Source: Bordetella parapertussis
GTDB lineage: Bacteria > Pseudomonadota > Gammaproteobacteria > Burkholderiales > Burkholderiaceae_B
Length of the DNA stretch: 57,299 nucleotides
Assembly (NCBI GenBank): GCA_945872285.1
Contig: CAMBZR010000011.1
Location: 1-57,299 of the forward strand
Reading direction: 5' to 3'
Shown here: piece by piece, positions 45,313 to 53,687 of the stretch
Numbering within the stretch: the first letter of the stretch is position 1
Layout: each line of letters starts with the position of its first letter
Program-made: the position numbers and the translations under genes
Notes under the pieces: model-generated
What the model saw: only the letters and a program-made list of their open reading frames with translations
What the model was told of the DNA's origin: nothing
Database searches by the model: none

Positions 45313-46152
45313 ATGTATAAAAAAATAAAAGTTCAACCGCTCGCCGGCGCCTTGGGCGCCGAGGTCTTTGGCATCGACCTTTCAGCCGAGCTCGACCCAG
45401 CGACCTTTGCAGAAGTTCGCCAGGCGCATCTCGAGCATCTCGTGATTTTCTTTCGCGAGCAAAATGCTTCAGATCTCGACTTAGCCCGTTTTGCCCGAAA
45501 TTTTGGCGAACTCGCCATGCTCCCACCGCATCGTCAAGCGCCAGGAAATTTTCCTGAGTTGCTGGTCATCGACAAGAAGCCTGAGGGCACGCTGGTGTTT
45601 GGCTGGGAATGGCATACCGATACCAGTCACTTAGAGATTCCTCCGCTGGGCTCGGTGTTGGCCGCACGTATCTTGCCCTCTGTGGGTGGCGATACACTCT
45701 TTGCCAATCAGTACCTGGCGTATGACACACTCTCTGCGGGCATGAAGGCTATGCTGAAGGATCTGCGCGCGGTCCACTCGAATGGCCGGATTTTGGCCTC
45801 TCTGGCCGTCGACGATATCCTGCCACCCGGGCAAGACTGCGCTGCGCAAGCAACACTCTCGTCGGTACACCCCGTGGTTCGAACCCATCCGGACACTGAT
45901 AAAAAAGCGCTTTACGTCAATGTGATGCACACCGAGCGGTTTGAAAATATGACCGTTACCGAAAGTGCGCCACTTCTAAAGTATTTATATGACCACGCAA
46001 CGCGCCCTGAATTCAGCTGCCGGTTTCGCTGGCAACCCGGGTCGATTGCCTTTTGGGACAATCGTTGCTGCCAACATCTGGCACTGGCCGACTATCCTGG
46101 ACAACGCCGTTTAATGCACCGCGTTCAAATTCGCGGCTCTACGCCCGTTTAA
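45313..46152 (+). CDS. TauD/TfdA family Fe(II)/2-oxoglutarate dioxygenase
   Basis: A 279-residue dioxygenase. Start at the ATG at 45313 with CAGGAG upstream; a longer frame from 45172 overlaps the Bug gene. The iron site is HTDTSH (His and Asp, about residues 101-104) plus the distal His in CCQHLALADY; the 2-oxoglutarate Arg follows in QRRLMHRV. The N-terminus LAGALGAEVFGIDLS is characteristic. It hydroxylates a substrate, often releasing sulfite, an aldehyde or glyoxylate. It is flanked by Bug genes on both sides. Confidence 0.93.
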   Translation: MYKKIKVQPLAGALGAEVFGIDLSAELDPATFAEVRQAHLEHLVIFFREQNASDLDLARFARNFGELAMLPPHRQAPGNFPELLVIDKKPEGTLVFGWEWHTDTSHLEIPPLGSVLAARILPSVGGDTLFANQYLAYDTLSAGMKAMLKDLRAVHSNGRILASLAVDDILPPGQDCAAQATLSSVHPVVRTHPDTDKKALYVNVMHTERFENMTVTESAPLLKYLYDHATRPEFSCRFRWQPGSIAFWDNRCCQHLALADYPGQRRLMHRVQIRGSTPV

Positions 46153-46170
46153 AAAATTTAAACATACATC

Positions 46171-47157
46171 ATGAAAAACTTTCTCAGATTACGCTTTTTT
46201 GCTTTGGCCTTCACCTGTTCACTGTGCTTGCTATGCACTTTTGGGATGACTGAAAGCTTTGCACAAACCTATCCCACCCGAACCATTCGTTTGATTGTGC
46301 CCTACGCCGCAGGCGGTGGCACCGACGTGCTGGGCAGAGCATTGGCACAAAAACTCACTGAGGCGTTGGGTCAATCAGTCATCGTTGAAAACCGCCCGGG
46401 TGCCGACGGCATGATTGGCTCTGAAGTCGTTGCCCGAGCCACCGCCGATGGTTACACGCTGCTCTTTAACTCGAGTAGCCACGGCATCAACCCATCGATT
46501 CATCCTAATATTAATTTTGACACCATGCGAGACCTGCGTTGTATTAGTCAAACGGCATCGCAGCAAATGATCTTGGTAGTTCATCCCTCGTTACCAGTTC
46601 ATTCGGTCAAAGAACTCATTGCCTATGCAAAAGCCAATCCCAACGTCTTAAATTTTTCGTCCTCATCCAAGGCAACCCAATTACCAATGGAACTGTTTAG
46701 CTGGATGGCAGACATACGCATGACTAACATCCTGTACAAAGGCTCAGGCCCTGCAACAACAGATTTACTCGCAGGACGAATTCAAACAAGTTTCGGTGGA
46801 GCCGCTTCAGTCGTTCCACACATCAATGCCGGCAAGCTGCGCGCACTCGCGATTGGCGATAATCGGCGCTCGCCACTCACGCCTGACATTCCAACACTTG
46901 CCGAAGAGGGCTTGCCAGATTTTTATTCTGTCCTGTGGTCGGCAATGTTTGCCCCTTCGGGTACGCCACCTGCCATCATTAACCGATTAAATGCGGAGCT
47001 GGTCCGTATCTTGAAAGACCCTCAATTCAAAGCAAAGACCGCACAGCAAGGGTTCGAGAACGATGGCACAACATCGCAAGCCTGCGACAGCTTCGTTCAA
47101 CGCGAAATTACAAAATGGGCTGATGCGATCAAACAAGCGGGGATCAAGCCCGAGTGA
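46171..47157 (+). CDS. Bug-family solute-binding protein
   Basis: Bug receptor of 328 residues with a long Sec signal rich in Phe and Cys (FFALAFTCSLCLLCTFG), cleavage near SFA-QT. The ligand loop is VPYAAGGGTDVLGR. It follows the dioxygenase by 18 bases with no visible Shine-Dalgarno site, so translation may depend on the upstream gene. A frame beginning at 46053 inside the dioxygenase gene is not coding. Confidence 0.95.
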   Translation: MKNFLRLRFFALAFTCSLCLLCTFGMTESFAQTYPTRTIRLIVPYAAGGGTDVLGRALAQKLTEALGQSVIVENRPGADGMIGSEVVARATADGYTLLFNSSSHGINPSIHPNINFDTMRDLRCISQTASQQMILVVHPSLPVHSVKELIAYAKANPNVLNFSSSSKATQLPMELFSWMADIRMTNILYKGSGPATTDLLAGRIQTSFGGAASVVPHINAGKLRALAIGDNRRSPLTPDIPTLAEEGLPDFYSVLWSAMFAPSGTPPAIINRLNAELVRILKDPQFKAKTAQQGFENDGTTSQACDSFVQREITKWADAIKQAGIKPE

Positions 47158-47279
47158 TCATTTGTGCGCCGCAACAAATCTTTAGACTGCGTCCTGAATC
47201 CCTAGGCAAAGAATCTGTTGCGAGACCCGTGCAACGGTAGTAATCTCATCGACACAAATCATTTTCAAAGAGGCTCGTC

Positions 47280-48047
47280 ATGTCCGTGCACAATCTAAAT
47301 ATCAAACAACAGTCTGACGCGGTTCAGAAAGCCAAAATTCATCTTGCTGCTGCAAATCGTCTTGCCGTGCTCGACGACCTGCATGAAGGCATTGACAATC
47401 ACTTTACGATGATCGTACCCGGACGCAAAGACCAGTATCTGATTTCGCCTTTTGGCATGCATTGGTCAGAAGCGCGCGCAAGCGACATGATGATCTTTAA
47501 CGAAAAAGGCGAAACGCTTGAGGGTGTTGGCGTCGTTGAGCGTTCAGCGATGTGTATTCACGCACCGGTGCACCGCATCGCGGGTGCCAATGTCGTCTTG
47601 CATACCCATCAACACTGGGCGCTGACTCTCAATCTGCTACAAAATAACCGGTTGTTACCAGCCAGCCAGTCAGCAGCGTTTTTTATGGGCATCACAGGCT
47701 ATGACGATACCTACACTGGTGTGGCTGACGGCCTGAGCGAAGGCGAGCGTCTCGCCCATCAAGTCGGCAACAAAAAAGTACTCTTCATGAAAAATCATGG
47801 CGTACTCGTGGTGGGTGACACGGTGGCTGAGGCCTACAAACGCTTGTACAAACTCGAGCGCGTCTGTCGTGCGCAAGTGCTTGCCATGAGCACTGGTCAA
47901 CCGATTCAAGTGTTGTCAGATGAAGTTGTGCATGCCGTTCAAAATCCAGCACCAGGAGACAGTCATTCACGCCAAGAGCGCGATGAATTGTTCTTCGATG
48001 CCATGATGCGTGTTTTAGATCGCGAATTGCCAGGCTACGCCGACTAA
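47280..48047 (+). CDS. Class II aldolase/adducin family protein
   Basis: A 255-residue zinc enzyme of the class II aldolase/adducin group. Zinc ligands are in VLHTHQHW near residue 105 and in FMKNHGVLVV; EGIDNHFTMIVPG near residue 36 is the substrate-side loop. Family members cleave sugar phosphates or decarboxylate; this one resembles those annotated with unknown substrates in catabolic operons. AAGAGG lies upstream of the ATG. It ends the plus-strand unit and is convergent with a second dioxygenase. Confidence 0.9.
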   Translation: MSVHNLNIKQQSDAVQKAKIHLAAANRLAVLDDLHEGIDNHFTMIVPGRKDQYLISPFGMHWSEARASDMMIFNEKGETLEGVGVVERSAMCIHAPVHRIAGANVVLHTHQHWALTLNLLQNNRLLPASQSAAFFMGITGYDDTYTGVADGLSEGERLAHQVGNKKVLFMKNHGVLVVGDTVAEAYKRLYKLERVCRAQVLAMSTGQPIQVLSDEVVHAVQNPAPGDSHSRQERDELFFDAMMRVLDRELPGYAD

Positions 48048-48060
48048 GCTTGTACCTGCT

Positions 48061-48089
48061 AAAAATCCCGTCTTGGCTTAGGCGGGATT
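48061..48089 (-). terminator. Rho-independent terminator of the dioxygenase gene at 48078
   Basis: AATCCCG (48064-48070) pairs with CGGGATT (48083-48089) around a 12-base loop. On the minus strand the stem is followed by a T-run (complement of 48061-48065). The stem overlaps the last codons of the minus-strand gene. On the plus strand there is no T-run, so it is one-directional. Confidence 0.7.
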
Positions 48090-49133
48090 CAGCGGCGCCT
48101 GCCAAGCTGCGGCGGGCATCGTGACTCCACCTCTAAAGCCTGGCTCAACCGAGCCATAACGCTGCGCCCACTCGGGCGAGAGCGGCCGCGCCGCTGGCGA
48201 TGACAGCCACAAACGCAATAAATGCCGTTTACGTGTTGGGTCACTCCAGTCTTCAAACACGGTGCGATCATGCAGCAAGGTGTGGTTATGAACAAACTGC
48301 ATATCCCCTGCTTCTAAACGCATCAAAAAATTCAGATCGGCGCTATTCGCTAGGGCATCAAAACAATCAAGGGCTTCAACGTGCAGGGGTGTCAGGCGCA
48401 TGGCGTCTTCAAAGCGTTGAGCAGAGTCAATGTACTGACGCTGATAGATTGTAGACAACAAGCCTTGGTGCCAACTAAAAACAGGAATTTCAAAAAAAGG
48501 CTTTTGCCCTGCTGCCACCTCGCCACGACGATCGGTTGCGATCGGATCAAAGAGCGCCGCAGCCAAGTGAGGATACTGAGCCCGCATTTGGTTGTAAATC
48601 GTATTAGAAGATACCAAGGCTGAATCACCACCCGCTTTCGCCTGTTGCAGACACACTAACCCCACGATATCGCTTGAATCTGTATGAAAGGTTTGCCGTT
48701 CATGCGTCTGATAAATCCGAACATTCGGGTCCTTCGCATCTAGGCCCATATCGATGACATGGCCCAGCACATGCCCTTTTGAGTTTTGCGGTCGCGGATG
48801 GCCTAGATGCGTGCCAATGCCATAGAACGCGGCTGCCGTGATCTCGCGCGACCACTGCCGTACGGGTAGCGAGCGAATCAACGCAAAGCCGCACCCAGAC
48901 AACAGTGCATCGTGAATGTCTTTCAGGCGCGGGCCTAACCTCGGCAGCACGAAGGATTCTCGATTAATTTGCGTCAGGTCAACGTTGATACCCAGACAAG
49001 AGGTTGCCGCCTGCTCAAGCTCAGTCAAATCCTTAGGCGTCAACTCGTGTTGCCAGTGTTGCTTGGTTGATTCTTCTGGCCCGAGCCAGGCGCTGGGGCC
49101 AGAGATCTCGGGGGGTAATGCGTCGACTCGCAT
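48078..49133 (-). CDS. TauD/TfdA family dioxygenase
   Basis: A 351-residue Fe(II)/2-oxoglutarate dioxygenase-like protein. Start at the ATG at 49133 with GAGAG upstream; an earlier ATG at 49211 would add 26 residues. The iron site is FHTDSSD, and the distal part has HNHTLLHDRTVFEDW followed by RHLLRLW with the oxoglutarate Arg. It is longer than the other dioxygenase here and not closely alike. It is divergent from a TauE-type exporter, which would fit release of sulfite from a sulfonate, though that is inference. Confidence 0.88.
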   Translation of the reverse strand: MRVDALPPEISGPSAWLGPEESTKQHWQHELTPKDLTELEQAATSCLGINVDLTQINRESFVLPRLGPRLKDIHDALLSGCGFALIRSLPVRQWSREITAAAFYGIGTHLGHPRPQNSKGHVLGHVIDMGLDAKDPNVRIYQTHERQTFHTDSSDIVGLVCLQQAKAGGDSALVSSNTIYNQMRAQYPHLAAALFDPIATDRRGEVAAGQKPFFEIPVFSWHQGLLSTIYQRQYIDSAQRFEDAMRLTPLHVEALDCFDALANSADLNFLMRLEAGDMQFVHNHTLLHDRTVFEDWSDPTRKRHLLRLWLSSPAARPLSPEWAQRYGSVEPGFRGGVTMPAAAWQAPLNPA

Positions 49134-49205
49134 GTGGTGCTCTCTATATGCACTATGATGAAACTCATTGTAAGCTGCTCGCTTCGGCCAAAAATTCAAA
49201 GCCCT

Positions 49206-49958
49206 ATGCAAGATAATCTGACAGTGGTTGCCTTAACGGGTCTAATTTTTGTCGCAGCAGGACTCGTCAAAGGCGTGCTTGGCATGGGACTGCCAACAGT
49301 CGCCATTGGCTTTTTAGGGCTCGTCATCGCTCCAGTCGAAGCTGCCGCCATGCTTGTCTTGCCTTCGCTGATCACCAACGTATGGCAATTAATCGCAGGG
49401 CCCAACTTCAGAGCATTAAGCAAACGCTTCGGCACCTTGCTACTTGGAATCTGTTTAGGCACCCCCTTTGGCGTGAGCTTCATTACTAGCGGCAACACGC
49501 AGATTGTCACCGCGGGCCTGGGGGTCGTTCTCACAATTTATGGCGCCTTTGGTTTGAGCGCAGCGCGTCTCACCGTTGCACCAAAATCAGAATGGTGGCT
49601 GTCACCTTTCATGGGATTTTGCACAGGCGTCTTGATGGGCGCTACCGGAATTTCAGCCCTCCCCGTCGCGCCTTACTTTACCGCGCTCAACTTAAAGAAA
49701 GACGATCTGATCCAGGCACTTGGCCTCTCGTTTACCGTATCTTCTTTTGCCTTAGCCCTGGGATTATTGATCACAGGTCAGTTTCAGCTGACAGTGGCCG
49801 CAGCCTCATTGGTTGCATTGATCCCAGCCTTTGCTGGAATGTTTGTAGGCCAAAAGCTGCGCGACAGAATGCCTCAGGCGTTATTCAAAAAATGTTTTTT
49901 TAGTGGCTTGCTGCTGCTCGGGGTTTACATGACCTATCGCGCAATCACCTTCATATAA
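49206..49958 (+). CDS. TauE/SafE family membrane exporter
   Basis: A 250-residue membrane protein with about eight hydrophobic segments. The N-terminal repeat LIFVAAGLVKGVLGMGLPT and the mirrored GFCTGVLMGATGISALPVAP are the two family signatures. Members export sulfite, sulfoacetate or other small anions. I choose the ATG at 49206; in-frame ATGs at 49134, 49155 and 49158 are possible but give a basic, unlike leader. It is divergent from a dioxygenase gene. The two could form a desulfonation pair. Confidence 0.88.
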   Translation: MQDNLTVVALTGLIFVAAGLVKGVLGMGLPTVAIGFLGLVIAPVEAAAMLVLPSLITNVWQLIAGPNFRALSKRFGTLLLGICLGTPFGVSFITSGNTQIVTAGLGVVLTIYGAFGLSAARLTVAPKSEWWLSPFMGFCTGVLMGATGISALPVAPYFTALNLKKDDLIQALGLSFTVSSFALALGLLITGQFQLTVAAASLVALIPAFAGMFVGQKLRDRMPQALFKKCFFSGLLLLGVYMTYRAITFI

Positions 49959-49971
49959 GGTTGGCTAAGTG

Positions 49972-51009
49972 TTAAACCAAGCGATACACACGCTCTGCGG
50001 TTGCGCTAAATAACGCGGCCTTCTCGCTCGCTGAATAATCTTTTGCTAAACGCTTAAAGCCGTTCCAGAGCACTTGATAACTAAACATCCCCTTATCAAC
50101 CGGAAAATTACTTTCGAACATACACCTATCAACGCCAAAATATTCAAGACAGGTTTCAAAGTACGCCCGCCAAGCTACGGCCAATTGTTCTGACGCCGGC
50201 GGGGTTGACTCATGATCAAAGCGGATACCAAACACCGGCATACCTGCCCCACCCATTTTGATGACGGTATTGGGCAAGCTGGCAACAAGTGCAATGCCCG
50301 CGCGCCACTGCTTAAACATATCAGTCATGTCCGCAGCGTGAGGCCCAACGCCGACCGGCCCGCCAAAGTGATCCACAATCACCGTGACGTTTAGATTGGC
50401 TTTCGCGAGTTGGTAGATTTCTTCAAGCTGCGTGTGATATGCCCACACATCTAACGAGAGTCCAAGTAATCCAAGTTGCGCGACGCCTTTGCGAAACGCT
50501 GTATCGGCCATTAAGCCCTTGGGCGGTGGTGCTGCAGTGCTGGATTGAACATCTAGGCTGCTGTGCCAGACCACAGGGTTGCGCACCCCCCGTAATCTGC
50601 CACCCGCGCTATGCGCCATCAATTCAAGTACTGACGCAACCCGATCTCCCAATTGCAAATCTGCACCCGCAACAATGCCGGCGCAGGCACGTGCAGAACC
50701 ATAGATACCACTGGCAGCCATCGCCGCGATACCCGTCACAAACTCAACCTCGCCAAGAGGCGCAAGCTCACTAGGCCCATCTTTGCGCAACATCGAGCGA
50801 CATTGAACAAACACGGTCGACACCACTTTGTGACCTGCGTTCATATCCGCCAGTAGGTCATGAAACAGATAAGGGTTGTCTGCGCGATCCCACAAATGAT
50901 GATGTGGATCCACAATCTTCAGCTCAGGCTCAAGAATCGCCTCAGTGTGCAGAGCAAGCCACTCTGGGCGTACCGCGCTATGAGGGTTCCTTTCGACTGT
51001 CTGTGCCAT
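49972..51009 (-). CDS. Amidohydrolase 2 family hydrolase
   Basis: A 345-residue TIM-barrel hydrolase. The metal motif is IVDPHHHLWDR (about residues 33-43), followed by IVDHFGGP and the late ESNFPVDK segment. It is related to the lactonase/decarboxylase-type protein at 13414 but is longer, with extra N-terminal residues. It is the second gene of a minus-strand pair, 17 bases after a flavin reductase gene. A lactone, a cyclic imide or a carboxylate that is decarboxylated without redox is the likely type of substrate. Confidence 0.9.
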   Translation of the reverse strand: MAQTVERNPHSAVRPEWLALHTEAILEPELKIVDPHHHLWDRADNPYLFHDLLADMNAGHKVVSTVFVQCRSMLRKDGPSELAPLGEVEFVTGIAAMAASGIYGSARACAGIVAGADLQLGDRVASVLELMAHSAGGRLRGVRNPVVWHSSLDVQSSTAAPPPKGLMADTAFRKGVAQLGLLGLSLDVWAYHTQLEEIYQLAKANLNVTVIVDHFGGPVGVGPHAADMTDMFKQWRAGIALVASLPNTVIKMGGAGMPVFGIRFDHESTPPASEQLAVAWRAYFETCLEYFGVDRCMFESNFPVDKGMFSYQVLWNGFKRLAKDYSASEKAALFSATAERVYRLV

Positions 51010-51026
51010 GATTTGCCTTGTGATCG

Positions 51027-51653
51027 CTACTTCGCGACGTAATCTTTTGGACGGAACATCTCAAACAGAGTGTTGACTTCGACGTAATCCCCCTGATAGC
51101 CGCAACGGCCTAAGGGCTTTGCTGCTGCCGTATCAAAGATACCGTCTTTCAAAAATGCATCATTAATATGCACACCGACCACTTCGCCGAGCGTCAACCA
51201 AGTATTGATCAACGCACCTTTCGCATCAGTGAGTTGCGTGGTGCTAATCAGTTTGCACTCAAGCGCGGCAATGGCATTGGTGATACGCGGGGGCTTGACC
51301 ATGGTCGAGGCGGTTGCCGCCAAACCGGCAAGTTTCATTTCGTCAACGCCAGGAGCCACCGACGATGAAGTGATGTTCATTTCTTGGGCTAAGTCAGCAC
51401 CGCAGAAATTTGCCACAAACTCACCAGTTTCGTCAGCGTTATTACAGCTGTCTTTGCGTTCGCCGCTGGTGCAAAAGCCGATGACTGGTGGGGTTTCGGC
51501 AAAGGCATTAAAAAAACTATAGGGTGCTAAATTGACACGGCCCTGCTTGTCTATGGTCGAAATCCACCCAATCGGACGCGGCGCGATGATGGCCTTGAAT
51601 GGGTTATGGGGAAGACCGTGGCCTTTGCTAGGTTCGTAAAAATAGTCGCTCAC
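51027..51653 (-). CDS. Flavin reductase family protein, GTG start
   Basis: A 208-residue FMN-binding split-barrel protein. I take the GTG at 51653: AAAGGA lies seven bases upstream and the protein then begins VSDYFYEPSKGHG, as in relatives. A longer frame from an ATG at 51731 is unlikely. Conserved parts are AIIAPRPIGWISTID, NLAPYSFFNAF and GEFVANF. It may supply reduced flavin to a monooxygenase, but none is in the window, so it may act in another way. It leads the amidohydrolase gene. Confidence 0.9.
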   Translation of the reverse strand: MSDYFYEPSKGHGLPHNPFKAIIAPRPIGWISTIDKQGRVNLAPYSFFNAFAETPPVIGFCTSGERKDSCNNADETGEFVANFCGADLAQEMNITSSSVAPGVDEMKLAGLAATASTMVKPPRITNAIAALECKLISTTQLTDAKGALINTWLTLGEVVGVHINDAFLKDGIFDTAAAKPLGRCGYQGDYVEVNTLFEMFRPKDYVAK

Positions 51654-51785
51654 GTTAGGATCCTTTGTAATTTTTTGATTCTGAAACAACACACAAAACG
51701 GCTCACAGTACCGTAGCACAGAGCGAGACAAAAGACGAGAGGTCAGACCTCTGGCCTTTGAAATAAGCCAAGCTAACCGAATTGC

Positions 51786-51803
51786 ATCAAATCCACATTT
51801 GAT
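51786..51803. promoter_or_regulatory. 18-bp perfect inverted repeat, candidate operator
   Basis: ATCAAAT-CCAC-ATTTGAT is a perfect 7-bp inverted repeat around four bases, in the 231-base gap between the divergent flavin reductase (minus) and isochorismatase-type (plus) units. Its location and symmetry fit a repressor or activator site controlling both. No regulator gene is adjacent. Confidence 0.5.
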
Positions 51804-51884
51804 ATTGTCATTTTGAAACTCTCCCTTTAGACTCTAACCTATCTTATCTAGATTTACTTCAGTCAATCATTGAAAGGTAAAACG

Positions 51885-52523
51885 ATGACCGAGCCAACAC
51901 GTGACGAAAACTATCGCGGGGTGTTTGATACCGCTCTTGGGTACGGCAATCGCCCTGCTGTTATTGTGGTTGACTTTGTCAAAGCCTACACGACTCCAGG
52001 GGCTCCATTTTTCGGCCAAGGTGTTGTCGATGCGGTACAGCATTCGATACCCTTACTAGAGGCGGCACGCGTCGCTAAAGTGCCAGTGCTGTATACCCAA
52101 GTGGTCTACCATCCCTCAGGGGCAGACGGTGGCTTATTTTTTAAGAAAGTACCGTCACTCAAACTTTTTGTAAAAGGCGAACCCCTTGGAGAAATAGACT
52201 CCCACATTACGCCTCAGCCTCAAGATTTCATCATCACTAAACAATACCCAAGCTGTTTTTTTGGAACCTCGTTGGGCTCAACGCTTAAAAGCCTAGACAT
52301 CGACACCATTGTGCTAATTGGCTGCTCAACCAGCGGTTGTGTCAGGGCAACTGCGGTAGACGGAATTCAGTACGGCTACCGAGTCATTGTTCCACGCGAA
52401 TGCTCAGGTGATCGGCATGACGGCCCACACGACGCGGCGCTGTTTGATATCAACGCCAAATATGGCGACGTTGTCCCTAAGGCAGAGGTTGTTGGTTGGT
52501 TTAACAAGCTTGTTAGTGAGTAA
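51885..52523 (+). CDS. Isochorismatase-family amidohydrolase (maleamate/N-carbamoylsarcosine amidase-like)
   Basis: A 212-residue cysteine hydrolase. Start at the ATG at 51885 with AAAGGT upstream. The Asp-Lys-Cys triad is visible in VVDFVKAY (Asp), IITKQYPS (Lys) and TSGCVRAT (Cys). The segment YTTPGAPFF after the Asp is shared with N-carbamoylsarcosine amidohydrolase and maleamate amidase, so a small amide of an organic acid is a likely substrate. It is first in a plus-strand unit with an RraA-like lyase and a truncated amidase. Confidence 0.9.
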   Translation: MTEPTRDENYRGVFDTALGYGNRPAVIVVDFVKAYTTPGAPFFGQGVVDAVQHSIPLLEAARVAKVPVLYTQVVYHPSGADGGLFFKKVPSLKLFVKGEPLGEIDSHITPQPQDFIITKQYPSCFFGTSLGSTLKSLDIDTIVLIGCSTSGCVRATAVDGIQYGYRVIVPRECSGDRHDGPHDAALFDINAKYGDVVPKAEVVGWFNKLVSE

Positions 52524-52524
52524 C

Positions 52525-53205
52525 ATGCAGACACCAGCCCTCACCATTGTTAAAGACTGGCCACGCGCGTCGATTCAAAACTATCCCGTCTTTTTACAAG
52601 CTTCTTCTAGCCAATTTAGCGATGCGACCGAGGGGGTTGGTTCACTCAAATGTGCTTTGAGTCGATTGGCGGGCACGACCCGACTCATCGGCACAGCCCT
52701 ACCTGTTTGGACCTCTCCGGGGGATAATCTAGCGCCTTACGCCGCTCTACGGGTCGTTCAACCCGGCGATGTCTTAGTCGTCTCCAGTTCAACTTATACC
52801 GGCTGTGCTCTTTTGGGCGACCACATTACAGGTCTTCTAAAAAACGCCAAGGGTGCGGGCCTGATTACAGACGGTTTGGTACGTGATCTTGACGGCTTAC
52901 GCCAGCTCAACTTACCAGTCTACGCTGCTGGTACCTCTCCTTTGGCACCAACTAAAATCGGTCCAGGCGCAGTCGGACTGCCCATCACTCTGGGGTCAGT
53001 TGTCATACACGCTGGAGATTTAATCGTTGCAGACGACGATGGCATCGTCGTTATCCCTCCCTCAAAGTTTGCCATCACCTCAGAAAAGCTCATTGCAATA
53101 CGCAAACAAGATGAAAAACTTGAACAGCGTATCCGAGGCGGTGCGACCGAGCCGCCCGATTTTTCACAACTTCTTGAGCGCTCGGGCGTTCGGTGGTTAA
53201 CATGA
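52525..53205 (+). CDS. RraA-like / 4-hydroxy-4-methyl-2-oxoglutarate aldolase family protein
   Basis: A 226-residue protein. The start ATG at 52525 lies one base after the preceding stop; the frame open further upstream is inside that gene. The family core GDHITGLLKNAKGAGLI and the metal-site TDGLVRDLD with Arg and Asp are present, which points to the HMG/CHA aldolase or oxaloacetate decarboxylase activity of this family. The stop overlaps the next start as ATGA. It may split the acid produced by the upstream amidase into pyruvate and a second product. Confidence 0.87.
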   Translation: MQTPALTIVKDWPRASIQNYPVFLQASSSQFSDATEGVGSLKCALSRLAGTTRLIGTALPVWTSPGDNLAPYAALRVVQPGDVLVVSSSTYTGCALLGDHITGLLKNAKGAGLITDGLVRDLDGLRQLNLPVYAAGTSPLAPTKIGPGAVGLPITLGSVVIHAGDLIVADDDGIVVIPPSKFAITSEKLIAIRKQDEKLEQRIRGGATEPPDFSQLLERSGVRWLT

Positions 53206-53549
53206 AAAAGAGAGAAATAGAAAAATCTTCCGAGCTTTGGGCAACTACCATTGCTTCAGCCTCAACACGTATCGCTAACCAATCGCTTTCTCCAGTCGAC
53301 TTGCTCGAAGCATACCTTGACCGCATCGAAGCGGTAGACACTCGAATCCACTCTTATATCCATGTCGCTGCTGCGCATGCCCGCCAAGCAGCTGCACAAG
53401 CTGCAGCCGACATTGCTGCAGGGCATTGGAAAGGACCGCTGCACGGCCTACCTTTTGCCGTAAAAGATAACTACGACGTCGCTGGCATGCCGGCCACCGC
53501 GGGCTCGCGCTTACGTCTGAACCATATGCCAAGTCGTGACGCCAACTGA
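53202..53549 (+). pseudogene. Truncated amidase (N-terminal third only)
   Basis: The frame encodes 115 residues that match the N-terminus of amidase-signature enzymes: LSPVDLLEAYLDRIEAVD, GPLHGLPFAVKDNYDVAG with the catalytic Lys, and TAGSRLRLNHMPSRDAN before the TGA at 53547. The Ser-cisSer segment GGSSGGS and the rest of the normal 430-480 residues are missing, and no frame of the next 140 bases continues the family. It would be inactive. Its ATGA overlap with the RraA-like gene shows that it was once the third gene of the operon. Confidence 0.85.
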
Positions 53550-53687
53550 GGCAAGGGCTATTCTAGGCATCTCACCAGGATGGTGATTAGATATTTTTTG
53601 CAGTGCAGCATTCCGTATTTTCGGTATTATTTTTAATGTCAGGCTGCTATTCTAAAGTCACTGTTCAAAATAATTAGAGACATCACC

